Positions 24,926 to 36,500 of a stretch of 64,000 bases of DNA are shown in pieces. The position numbers were made by a program, and so were the translations under genes. This stretch comes from Artemisia argyi (lineage: Eukaryota > Streptophyta > Magnoliopsida > Asterales > Asteraceae). The notes beneath the pieces were generated by a model. That model ran no database searches, was not told the DNA's origin, and saw nothing but the letters and a program-made list of their open reading frames with translations. Every line of letters begins with the position of its first letter. Position 1 is the first letter of the stretch. The stretch covers positions 121,618,796 through 121,682,795 of the forward strand of contig CM060692.1 in NCBI GenBank assembly GCA_030686995.1, in the 5' to 3' direction.

Positions 24926-25084
24926 ATATAGATCAATAACAACATAAAAAGCGAAGAAAATATTAAAAATACGTTCAATAAACATCATCTACAAGTAATT
25001 GAAGATAATATGACCAAATGAGTCATGGTAACAATAAAATACCATTAAAGAAACTTACTTTCAGTTTTGAATGACGAATCTACG

Positions 25085-25165
25085 GTGGAGAATGGTGGAG
25101 AAGACGGTGAAGATCATGGTGGAGAAGATGGTGAAGATCATGGTGGAGAAGACGGTGAGGATACA
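25085..25165 (+). repeat. 24-bp direct repeats near the MULE right end
   Basis: About three copies of a unit built on GGTGGAGAAGANGGTGAAGAT, giving a low-complexity ORF that is unlikely to be a gene. Confidence 0.85.
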
Positions 25166-25458
25166 GTGGTTAACGGTGGTAGATAAGGTGGTGAATGGTG
25201 GTAGAAACAAAAAAGATGAAGCGGTGGGTTTTGGAGCAGAGAAGATTAAGTGGTGGGGAGAGGTGGGTTTTGGAGCAGAGAAAATGAAGCGAGTTATTGT
25301 GAGAATAGCTGGAAAAAATGATATATATACCCTAATGATGAAGTGACAAAAATACCCCTACTAGTTATAATTGAGAAGCAGGTGGAGGGGGGACATGTGG
25401 CAAGCTGTCATTGCTTCCTACCCTTTTTATTATAAGAGACTTTTTATTATAACCCAAA

Positions 25459-25553
<95 letters not shown>

Positions 25554-26346
25554 ATTTTTCATTCATTAAAGGGTGTAACTTTTAGGAGAAAAAACCATAG
25601 ACGAATTTTACTGTAAACTTAAGGTTTCCAAGCCCTCTTTTCCTTCATGTTCAATTGAAGATAAGTCTTTTTTTTAATCATCCAATATGTCTATGTGTTG
25701 TTTGATTGATTGTTTATCTTGTCTTTTCATTAACATGCTAGCGTAATTCTCTTTGTGTTTTCTTAGATCTGATGAAACCTATTTGTTGATTATTGGTTGT
25801 TGATTTGGTTGATTGATTTTCATGTTAGGCTTAAGAAAACTGGCCATACTCCTACATGGTAATACGCTTGAACGTCTTAAGAAACGTAATCAGATGTGTA
25901 CTATGATGTTATTGGTTGTATTTAATGCATAAGTAGCTATTTACGAGGCCTGGATAGGAAGAGATAGAAGCTTATAGAGTGGGGAATGACGTACACAACC
26001 CCATGACTGGTATTAAGGAATACAACCATTCATCTAAACAACTGTAACAAATCACTTAATCAGTAAAAGATAACTAGGGAGTAGTGAAATCTAAGTAAAT
26101 ACATTTTCCCATTATAAGAAGTTAACCAATTTACTTTTTCTGTTATTTTATTTTATTTTGCATTTGTAGTAATTTTGGGTTAGTTGACTAGCAACTAATT
26201 CCGCCCACTCTTCCAAACCTGAGATTTTTACTTGCTTTCATAAAAAAACATAAATATACAAAAAGAATCGTCCCTCACCTCTAGACCTAGTTTAAGTATC
26301 TTTTAATCCTAACGACACTATTTTCCTAGAGAACGATCAATCCCCC

Positions 26347-26377
26347 GATACTTGCCACTCACTAAACTACATCGGTC
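26347..26377 (+). other. U5 segment complementary to tRNA-Asp 5' half (A1)
   Basis: ATACTTGCCACT then CACTA then AACTACATCGG aligns with the complement of the plant tRNA-Asp 5' half (ATACTTACCACT then ATACTACAACGA) apart from a 5-nt insertion. It is the counterpart of 56169-56200 and 62329-62359 in A2. Confidence 0.6.
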
Positions 26378-26462
26378 AGGTACACTGCCTGGTGGGGATT
26401 GCAAGCTTCTCAAAATCCCTTGAGAAGTAAAACCTTTTGCAAAGTTGCAAAATCACGCGTCA

Positions 26463-26590
26463 ACTTATGGAATATACCTACAATGATACAACTAATCACC
26501 ATCTTAACGGTTCTATACTACATTAGAAATCATTTATGATATTCCTAAAATGAAAATCGTAAAATGTTAAACCAACATTTTTACTTATTG
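26463..26590. other. Flank of A1, no feature seen
   Basis: AT-rich sequence between the A1 LTR end and the first dispersed repeat. No primer site follows the LTR, in keeping with this being the 3' LTR. Confidence 0.5.
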
Positions 26591-27744
26591 TTCCAAATTT
26601 TATTAATTATTAACTATAATTAGTTACAACACTTTAAAGCACTTTTGGTATACATTTAAAAATAATAATAATAAAAAAAAACACAATGTAATTTAATATA
26701 ACGAAAAAAACGTCTGCAACCATAACTACATAATAAATGTTATTTTTAAAATACCCCAAATATGGAAAATACTTGTTATTAAACATATTGTACAAACTAA
26801 TAAACACATAAAGCATATACATGCAAACAAGCTAATGGTACATATAGTTTTTAAAACTGGACCGGACCAACCGGTTCAACCGAGAATCAGAGTCGCCACC
26901 GATTCTGCTAGCCAGTAAAAACCGTTCGAAAACGATATTACTAAATAAATAGAGTTTCAAAATGCATATTGAATCACAATATTCGAAAAATATTATTAAA
27001 TCGTAAGTGTGCATCAAGAACTAACCATATACACTCTTAGCATAAAAACTAAAAACTGTGTTTTATAAAAATCGTGCGGTTTTTTCAAAGTAAATAATGC
27101 TAAGTGCTAAGTGTTAATTTATATAATTCTACACATTTTATACATATCTATACTTCATTCTAAATTATTTGGGACTTTTCCAAAATAAAAGTTTTAAAAT
27201 ATTATGGCAATACCCTTATTTATTATGACAAATTTTAATAAAAATAACTATAGTAACATTAGTTACAACACATCAAAGGCACATTTAGCAGACATGTTTT
27301 AAAAAAAATAATAATTAATAAAATACATTGTACTTTAATATAAGAAAAAAAAATCTATGACCATAACTACCTAATAAATGTTATTTTTAAAATACTCCAA
27401 ATATAGAAATACTTGTTATTAAACATACTGTACAAATAAATAAAACACAAAAAGCTTCATACAGTTTATATGCAAACAAGTTGATGGTACATATAGTTTT
27501 AAAAGCCGGACCGGACCACGGGTTTAACAAGGAACCAAAATCGCCACCGATTCGGCTAGCTAATAAAAGTCGTCTGAAAATGATATTATTAAATCAATAG
27601 AGTTTCAAAATGCTAAATTATAATGTTCGAAAAATATTATTAAATCGTAAGAGTGCCTCAAGAGCAAACATATACAACTTTTAGAATTTTTGATAAAACG
27701 TATCCTAAAAACTAAAAACTGTGATTTGTAAAAATCCCAAGAAA
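26590..27744. repeat. Two diverged copies of an unclassified 0.55-kb repeat
   Basis: Units at about 26590-27130 and 27215-27744 share, in order, ACATATTGTACAAA-type sequence, GGTACATATAGTTTT, GGACCGGACCA, CGCCACCGATTC and TAGAGTTTCAAAATGC. A partial third copy is at 28915-29010 and part of the unit recurs inside the Helitron at about 34390-34700. No coding capacity or clear ends. Confidence 0.75.
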
Positions 27745-28904
27745 TGTTTTAATAAGAAAATAAATTTGAATTTCAAATTATCCAATAGTTATTTTTCCTG
27801 CCCATTTCAGATAAAATTTTCACCAAATAAATTTTCACCACACCAAGACAAAAATAGGAGCGTCTCATGGGATGGTCCCATAAATATGTGACGGTCCCGT
27901 AAATATGTGACGGTCCCTTATATTTACGGGACCTTCCCCCGCTCCTCCTGATGCCTATAAATACTGCACTAATCCCTACAGAAAATTAACCCTCTTTACA
28001 TAAAAGTATTGTGTTCTTTCTTTCTTGTTCCTTGATCACTATAACCTGTTGATATGTGTTTATAAGTGATCCCGTCATCTTCTATCTCAAAGTGTAAGAA
28101 AAGAACACTCGTATTCGTCACAAAACGAAGTGTTATAGATTAGTCACTACACACACGTAACTTGTGTTACAATTCTCTTATTCCTCTAAACTCTCTCATT
28201 TGTCTATATTGTATATTAGTGTATCCGACTTGTGTGTAAGTCGAGATTAGGTGTGTTAGTGTAGACTTGGACAAAATGTATGTCCGTGAAGTGGTGTATG
28301 TAGATTAAGACTTGGTGTGAGTTTGTGTTTAGGTGTGTGAAGACTAAGACTTGAGGTGAGTCCGTGTACTGGTGTGTGAAGACTAGGACTTAGTGTGAGT
28401 CCATGTATTAGAGTGGACAAGGTGAAAGTCTGTGAAGTGTAGTGTGAAGACTTGGACCGTGTGAAAGTCCAAGTGGACGAGGTGTACGTCCGTGTAGCGG
28501 TGTGTGCTATTGTGTAGATTGGTTCTAGCTAGGATCAGTACTCGACATTCCGCTTAATATCGTAAAATTGGTGTAAGCGCTGGTGTACGGTTTCTCTTCC
28601 TGAAGGGATTTTGTTGATATAGTGATTGTGAACACTCGATTGTGATAATCGAGGAGTGGCGTAGGGTGAAGAGTGAGCTTGCCAAACCATTATAAATCTT
28701 CGTGTCTCGGTTTGGTTATTCTATTACTTTATCTCTTGTTTATATCTTGTTTATTTCACGCATTATTATTGTGTTCATATACATTTGATCGATATCACAT
28801 AACTTCGAATCAAACGATTTTCAAAAAGAATAAAAAGTATCCAAAAATTATTAAAACGTAATTATAAACGGTGAAACTATTCGACCCCCATTCTAGTTTT
28901 TACA
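27745..28904 (+). mobile_element. SIRE-like copia solo LTR
   Basis: This 1.16-kb stretch is collinear with the 5' LTR at 48675-49980: start TGTTT(T)AAT, ACCAAATAAATTTTCACC, palindrome array, CCTATAAATA box, GGTTCTAGCTA, GGAGTGG(C/A)GTAGGG, and end TTCTAGTTTTTACA. No internal domain follows. The flanking 5-mers do not match, so the duplication is lost or the ends are slightly off. A run of about 35-bp repeats with GTGTGAAGACT and GAGTCC fills 28240-28500. Confidence 0.75.
27869..27933 (+). promoter_or_regulatory. GGTCCC/GGGACC palindrome array before the LTR TATA box
   Basis: GGGATGGTCCC, then GTGACGGTCCCGTAAATA and a second GTGACGGTCCC, then TTTACGGGACC form a set of inverted half-sites. A TATA box CTATAAATA follows at 27954. 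Confidence 0.7.
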
Positions 28905-29670
28905 GAGACCTTAGTAAAATGGAAGTCTTAAAATATTAAGCAAACACACTTATTATGGAAAATTTTAATAAGTAAAACTATAATAGCATTAGCTACAACA
29001 CATTCGGTGATAAACGAGGACGTGAAGTGTGGATATTCATTAAGATAACCTCCTTTGGGTTTTCTAAGGGTTTCGTGGGATTCACAAGGGGAATCCATGT
29101 TCGTTTTTAAGCTCCGTTGAAATCTACTGAGCACACATCAAAGGTATGATTATTGTTATTATTTAGATTGATTATATGCATCATATGGATATATGTTGGG
29201 TGACCTTTTTTCGCTGCAATATAAATGTTTTTATATGATTTACATATTATATCTCGAACATAAAGTATCTCTTGCAAGTAAAGTGACAACACTTTCAAGA
29301 GAACCTTTACTTCTCGAATCAAACCTGGTTGCTGAACATTCAATGAGTAAGAAAGGTTTGTAATTAAACGTAAACTTGCTTAGTGTTTAAGTTAGAGAGG
29401 AGATCACCACACATTATCAATAAACTAGGTTTGCTATTCCTCAAGCAACTCTTGTTAAATTCTTTTATTCACTCAAATAAGAATTGTTAAACGTTGAAAA
29501 TTACTTTGTGTCTTTGTGTTTAGATTGCTTTAAGTATTATTGCTATAAACAATAAACTGTTTATATACGTTCATAGGTTTGTATGGAATGTGATTTGACA
29601 TAGTCTTAAGTTACTATCACATTACAAAAGGTCCAACATAGTATTATTAGCTTGTTTCATTATTTTCAAA
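28905..29670. other. Intergenic repeat sequence, nothing coding
   Basis: The first 100 bases are a third copy of the dispersed repeat above, split by the solo LTR. The rest is AT-rich; open frames on either strand (for example 29107-29343 minus) have no recognisable motif. Confidence 0.5.
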
Positions 29671-29979
29671 GGGAAGTGTTATTCCCGCCCTCCCTACCCC
29701 TAGCCTGTCATGTTTGACCATGGTTTGTCCCCTCTTTTTGTCCCCTTATTTCAATACAACACAGTTTTTTGTCAGTTTTCGTTCCGTATTTTTGACAGTT
29801 TTAAGCGTTTGACATATTAAACTTTATATTTTCTGTTCCGCACTTTCAGGTTTATAGCTTTTTGATATAAACAAAATTATAAAAATAAAAAAAAAAAATC
29901 AAAAAAATAAAAAAAAAATAAAAAAAAAAATAGGGAGGGTGGGGATAAATTTATAGGGAGGGCGTGAATATCACATGCC
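29671..29979. mobile_element. MITE, about 300 bp
   Basis: Inverted ends built on GTG(T/A)TATTC(C/A)CGCCCTCCCTA flank an A/T-rich core. The flanks TTTTCAAA and TTTCCAAA could be an 8-bp duplication with one mismatch. The superfamily is not certain. Confidence 0.6.
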
Positions 29980-30059
29980 TTTCCAAAAACTATGACATTG
30001 TATTGTTGTTTTCAGAATGAATGGACGGATGAATTTGAATAATTTGTATCTTTGTTTTT

Positions 30060-30487
30060 GGTGATTTCAAGGTTAGATTTTTTAATTTTTTCTATAAAAA
30101 TCTAAACATGCCGCAGGTTTTTGCTGTAATTTTTTTCATGCATTCTACTTTTAGCGACGACACATGTCATCGCTAAAAGTGGTTATCATATTTTCGTTTG
30201 AATCTTTAGCGACAACACCTGTCAATGCTAAAAGTGTGAACCCCATCTAATAACATTTATTATTTTTAAAAATTATATTTTTATGTAACTAATAACATGT
30301 ATCGTCGTTAAAGGTCTGTGGACCCACACTGGTCAATCGTTGAGAATTCTTGTGGGCCTCACTTTTCGTCGCTAAGGCTTTGTTTTTTTGTAGCCAAAAG
30401 TTTAAGTGACAGATCAAGGGCGACGATTGAGGTAAAGATTTTTAAAAACGATTCCTTCCCTTGCTAAAAGGTTAAAATCTAGTAGTG
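30060..30487. mobile_element. CACTA-type element end
   Basis: Repeats of TTTAGCGACGACA and their inverse (CGCTAAAAGT) fill the segment. The right edge ATCTAGTAGTG is, reversed, a CACTACTAGAT terminus; plant CACTA elements begin CACTACAAGAAA and have such subterminal repeats. The left CACTA end is not found, so it is partial or eroded. It ends 68 bp upstream of the TATA box of the DUF1475-like gene. Confidence 0.65.
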
Positions 30488-30554
30488 GATTTGGGATAGT
30501 GAGCTGGTCAAGTAAGGACGGTTGGTAGAGTCTAAATATGTAAACCAAAGAACA

Positions 30555-30563
30555 CTATAAATA
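30555..30563 (+). promoter_or_regulatory. TATA box of the DUF1475-like gene
   Basis: CTATAAATA lies 75 bp upstream of the ATG at 30630, the usual plant distance for a short 5' UTR. No other TATA-like site fits better. Confidence 0.6.
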
Positions 30564-30629
30564 TCCTTTCTAAACTTAAGGTTCACATCATCCCTTTCAT
30601 ATATCAGGTATTGGTTTCATAAATAAATT

Positions 30630-32255
30630 ATGGTAGTATCTGCGGTAGTCGCAGTGAAGATATTGTTAATTCTAATGATTTGTACGACATTTGTTGGGGT
30701 GGCTAATGTTATCTACCATAATGATGCCACAGCTTGTTTTGATTTGGGAGAAAGGTAAATTACAAGCTTTAACTATACACAACTTTTGTATAAAAATTGT
30801 TTGATGGTGGGTATATATAATGGACATTTATTTTCCTTTTAGCGGGCATGCGTACGTTGGAAATGGTCTGATAGAAATGCTTTGTGTAGTATTTTGTATA
30901 TATATCAAAATATGTATTGCATGCCATAATCATTTTGATGTAATGATGTTGATAAGAAAGTGATTTCTTTTAATACGATGAAACTTAACCACGACTGTGG
31001 TTGTTCAAATAAGTTTATGCTTGTTTTATGGTGTTATAAAACACGAATTTGTAGAATTCTTAACGAGATGCGGAATGCTTTTAAAGTATATGTAAAAATA
31101 AATGTTAATACAAATATTAGTTTTGTTTTTAGAAAATTAAATTTAATTGAAGTATATAATTTTGTTGCAGTTGGGCAGCAGCAATACTAGCAGATTTTAT
31201 TATAACTCTTGTTATGATACAGGTATTGAGAAGAATAAAATAATTGATAATATGAGCTTATCATTTGAATCACGCGTAAACTCATATGTAACTGTGTATT
31301 GATGATGTTAGGCGTGGATTTTCTACAAGGAACCAAACTGGATCTTGAGAGCTATTTTTATGGTTATAACATTTTGTATTGGAAAGTATGTCTTATCTTT
31401 TTGTTTATTAGATAGCACTCTTGTGTCAATGTGATGCATAGTATATGTGACATACTATACACCTTCAATAACTTCCTTGTACAGCGCTGGTATATCTATA
31501 TTCATCTTAGTGCAAATCTCAAAGTTGTCACCGGAAGAAACTTCAAAAGATCTAGTTTATTATTTACTGGCGAAACGTCATAAAAGGTATGAATAGAGAA
31601 AATATAATGTCTTTACCGACGCTTATGAGCAGATGACGTTATATATCATACAACTTTGCAAGATGTTTACCTCGTGTATTTGTTAAATATTTTAACTATA
31701 GGGATGTTGGAGGACCTTCAGTAATGACTGCAAGAGTAATCTTATCTGCAGCTATCAGCATTATGATCGGGGTTTTGATTTACACGATTATTGTTTATGG
31801 ATCTCCATTTCATATCGAGTTGTACACCGGGCCGTATGTCTTCTTAATCTTTTAAGTAAAATTATCATTTCAGAAGTATTTAGGAAAAAAGAATTATTTA
31901 AGCGAGGAAAATCATATTGAGCCAATCGAAAGGCTTGATTTTAATTTCTATGCGTCATTAAAATTAAAAATAAGCCTCCCCTTCGGTTTGTTCAAAATTA
32001 ATTCTGCACAAAGCATAAGTATAAAAAAAATATGCATATAGTTATAAGATCCTTCTTTTTTCCTTTGAACATAAGTATAAAATACACGTTATATTTTGAT
32101 AGAACAATAAAATTTACAATCAAGTTTAAATCGTAAAATATTCTAATTTTGAATTCATTTTGTTAATTTATGTACAAATCTTCAACATCAATAATTTTTA
32201 TTAACTTACAAATTTAACATATATCACTGGACTTTAAATTTTTATAAAGAAAAAC

Positions 32256-32313
<58 letters not shown>

Positions 32314-32388
32314 TAATTAATTAATAATTTTTATTAACTTACAAATTTAACATATATCACTGGACTTTAAATTTTTATAAAGAAAAAC

Positions 32389-32464
<76 letters not shown>

Positions 32465-32485
32465 TAATTAATTAACATCATTTTA

Positions 32486-32547
<62 letters not shown>

Positions 32548-32817
32548 TATATTTTTTATAAAACCATTGCTTTCATTAGAAACCTGAAAAAATTACAAAA
32601 AATTGGAAGGGAGTTTAGAAACAATCTGAGCTCCCACTCTTTTCTAAATACAAAAACTAACATGATAGAAGATAAAAACACCACTCTTGATTTATTAGAG
32701 TGGCTGATGACAATAGAATTAATACGAGAGAATGTATTCAAAGCTTTCACCTCGAATTCCCCAAACGTAAAAAACCGAAAGGAAAAAATTTGTATCCATT
32801 GTCTTCACATTTAGACA

Positions 32818-32860
<43 letters not shown>

Positions 32861-33490
32861 GTTGTTGTTGTTGTTGTTGTTATTATTATTATAAAACCAC
32901 CATTTCATTAGAAACATGAAAAAAAATTACATCAAATTAGAGGGGAATCTAGACATAATCTGAGCTCCTACTTCTTTCTGAACACGATAAACTATGTTTA
33001 AGTACGTAATTATAACTATCAAATTAAAAACATGAGTTATTCTGATATTAAAATAGATACACAAGATTATATATTTAACACAATTCAAAACAAAATAATT
33101 TCATTTAAAATATTGTGTAGTACTTTAATACTCCCTCCGTCCCATTTTAATTGTCCGCGGGCCCGAATTTGACCGTAAATATTTTTGTTTGTATTATATA
33201 ACACGTGATGAAATTTATATCATTGAAAAAGTTCGTTTAACGAACTTTTCAATGATATAAATTTCATCAAGTGTTATATAATACAAACAAAAATATTTAC
33301 GGTCAAATTCGGGCCCGCGGACAATTAAAATGGGACGGAGGGAGTATTTTTTATCCCAACACATGCATGCATATATGTGCATATAAAATTATTTATTTAT
33401 TATTAACTATGTTATGAGATTTTTAGATTATATATATTTTTTGTTTTTTAATAAATTTAGCAGATCTATATGATCTTTAAATTTTAAAAG

Positions 33491-33526
<36 letters not shown>

Positions 33527-36500
33527 TATTGTTATTAATACTTTATTTTAAATTATACCACATATACACGGGATTATGAAATGTTTTGAAATATTAAAAT
33601 TTTGAATTTAAGATTATTTTGTTTTAAAATGTTTTGACCTTTTTTTTTTAAAGGTGAATTTCAACTTAGAAACGACCACCTTCGCCGAAAGCGAAGGCCC
33701 CATCGCCACCCCGCCAGACTATGTTGTCTTAACCAGGTCCACGCTGATCTCAGGTGGTAACGGGTTTCCCCCGGAAACCGTACTGCCTCCACACAAGTTT
33801 ACCTTGCTGGAGAAATAGCCGGATGAAAACCGGGCCATGCTCAAGATTTGAACCCCGCAACGAGTGGCTTGAAGGTTCAAATCTATCATTGCAATATATC
33901 TTCGGAACAATATGGTCAACAAGTGGACCACAAGTGAGGACTTCCCGGGTGGTCACCCACCCGGTACTACTCCCACTTATTGTTGGTGCAATTTGAATAT
34001 TCTTTTTCCAAAATGTTGTTGTAATAATGGTTTAATTTATCTATACTCCATACTATATATAAAGTAAAAATGCATTTGATTAAAATTTTAAAATTTAAAA
34101 ATTAAGTAATGTTTTTAGATTAAAATACCCTTATTAAAAAGAAAAATCAATCTATTAGCACAAATATTTAAATACTTAATCTTAACTACTTATAATGTAG
34201 ATTTAGTTAAAGGGGAAAAATGAAAAACTGAATTTTCAGTCAATCCTCATTTTGCCCTTCTAATTAATGCTCTTGAAAGTGAAATCTTGAAAGTCAAGGG
34301 TGAGAGAAAATGAATTGTGTAATTAATGCTTTTATTAAAACACCTCATAAATTAAAATTATAATAATTTATTCATATGGTACAACCAATTAAAAACATCT
34401 ATATTAAATTAAAAACAATCAATTAAAACACCCTTACTAAAAAAGTACAATAAAATTTTCACAATATACAATTTAAACAAGCTACAACATAATATAAAAT
34501 ATAAAATAATTAAACACACTAATTAATGTTATTTTTAAAACACCCTAAAATGAAAAGTATATGTTATTATACACGTTATACAAATTAATAAAACACACAA
34601 AACTTTATACAAGCTAACAAGTTGATGTTGCATATAGTTTTGAAAACTGGACCGGACCAACGGGTTCAACTGGGAAAAACATATAGTTTTGAAAACTGGA
34701 CACGACGGGTTCAGTTATTAAAAGCATGACTCGATTTAAATCGACCTGTTTTTCGACCGAAACGGTTCAACTGGGTTTCAAAACATTATGTTGACATGAG
34801 CTTAAGTATCAAAGTCAATAAGTCAACAAAGTCAATAAGTCAACACATTTAGTAGCAGATTTTCATATCAGTTTGGGCGGGAAAATCAGTTACTAAATGT
34901 GTTGAGTTATTGACTTTGATACTTAAGCTCATGTCATATGTTTAATCCCTAAATCTTCAAACTTTTATTAGAGGTGGCAAAACGGGCGGGCACGGGCACG
35001 GGCTAAAATGGCACGGGTTAAAACGGGCACGGGCTAAACGGACAAATTATAAATCGGGCCAAACGGGCACGGGCTAAAGCGAGCAAATTATAATTCAACT
35101 ATTAAAAAACATTCGGAACAGTCCTAAAAACCCCTTTAATTCATCTTGTAAAAAAATTTCAACCATCTAAGTCTTAACTATATTTAATTATTTTTTCTTA
35201 GAAAAAAAATAAAATAAAATAAAAATAAAATAATCTGACTGCAAATTTGAGAAAATCTGCTGGGACAAATGAATAAAAATGCAACTAATTAAAAAAATGA
35301 GAGCAATTGCTTGAAAATTGAATTGTGTGATTCGAAAGCCCATCTAATAATATCTGTTTTTATCTTTTGTCTGTAAGAGCCCATCAAATAAATGCAAGGG
35401 GGCAAAAAACGCCCCAAACTTTTAAAAAAGTGTCAAAAATCGCCAAAAAATTACAAATTGGGCAACATTTGCCACCCCTAACTTTTATTATTTTTCATTT
35501 ATAACCTATAAACTTTTTTTTATCACTAAACGATCTGTCGTTATAAAATCCCGTTGCTATACACGGGTATTCGTCTAGTTACAATATAAATCACAAATTT
35601 TCTTCACTCTTATTTACTCCACACTTGTATATATACATTAAAAACGTTATATACACAAATTAATGATAATATAGATCGTCACCGCTATGCGCCAGTACTC
35701 GTTTAATTGTAAATATATGCTATACGAAGTTGAATTTAAGTTATATAATGCCATTTAACTTTCCCAAAAACTTGTTAAGAGCGACCTACTATACTATTGA
35801 ATACATGACAAACCCTTTTTAAATGTTTGTTCCAATACGAGTAACCGGGTAACCACTTACTTTCTCCGTCTCATAATAAGTGTTCAATTTAACTTTTGAA
35901 AAGTAGACATTTATTATTATACGGACGTAGTATAAAATGGATGCCACTTATACACCTATGTAAGCGTAGGGATAGCATAACATTACTATATTAATAACTG
36001 CTCACAGGTGCATGGAATCAGAAGTGCTGGACCGTATTAATACCCTTTTAATTACATATGTAAGTAATTCTCCATTAACGATGTATTTCTTTCGATTATT
36101 TGATATTTCAACAAGAAATTAAAGTCGTAATATACTTTGATTTGATATGATTAATAACTAAAATATCCGGATGTTGCTTTAATTTAGGCCTGGTTAAGAT
36201 ACAAAGAATCAAGTTGGATAAGTAGTTTCTTGTGGATACTATCAATTACATGTTTCGGGAGGTAATATATTATGTACTAATTCATTTAAAGTCTAACGGT
36301 GTTCGTTGGATTGAAACAGAGTATTTTAAATCACTTAAAAAAAGAATAATAATAAAACAAGCTAAAATTATTTTATTTTTATTTTTTTGAATAATGTAAA
36401 CATGTTTTTGAGAGCTCGCGGTGAAAAAGACCCGTTTATTAACGGGTTTTTCTTTCATATATATACTACTAGTATATATTAACTTTTCCTTGTTAAATAA

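Larger units (their letters stand above)
34040..35578 (+). mobile_element. Non-autonomous Helitron in intron 5
   Basis: It starts TCTATACTCCATACTATATA after an A and ends with CCCGTTGCTATACACGGG, TATTCGT and CTAG before a T. That is the Helitron signature: 5' TC, a 3' hairpin about 7 bases before CTRR, and insertion between A and T. No Rep/helicase coding is inside. It carries a copy of the dispersed repeat (34390-34700), a fold-back (34794-34938) and a nested hAT MITE. Confidence 0.8.

Noticed and set aside
32700..32894. ORF ending in a poly-Leu run
   Set aside because: The run is a (TTA)n/(TTG)n microsatellite in intron 5.
36422..36454. Rho-independent terminator-like hairpin with T-run
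   Set aside because: It lies in an intron of a nuclear gene; bacterial termination is not relevant. Kept only as a hairpin.
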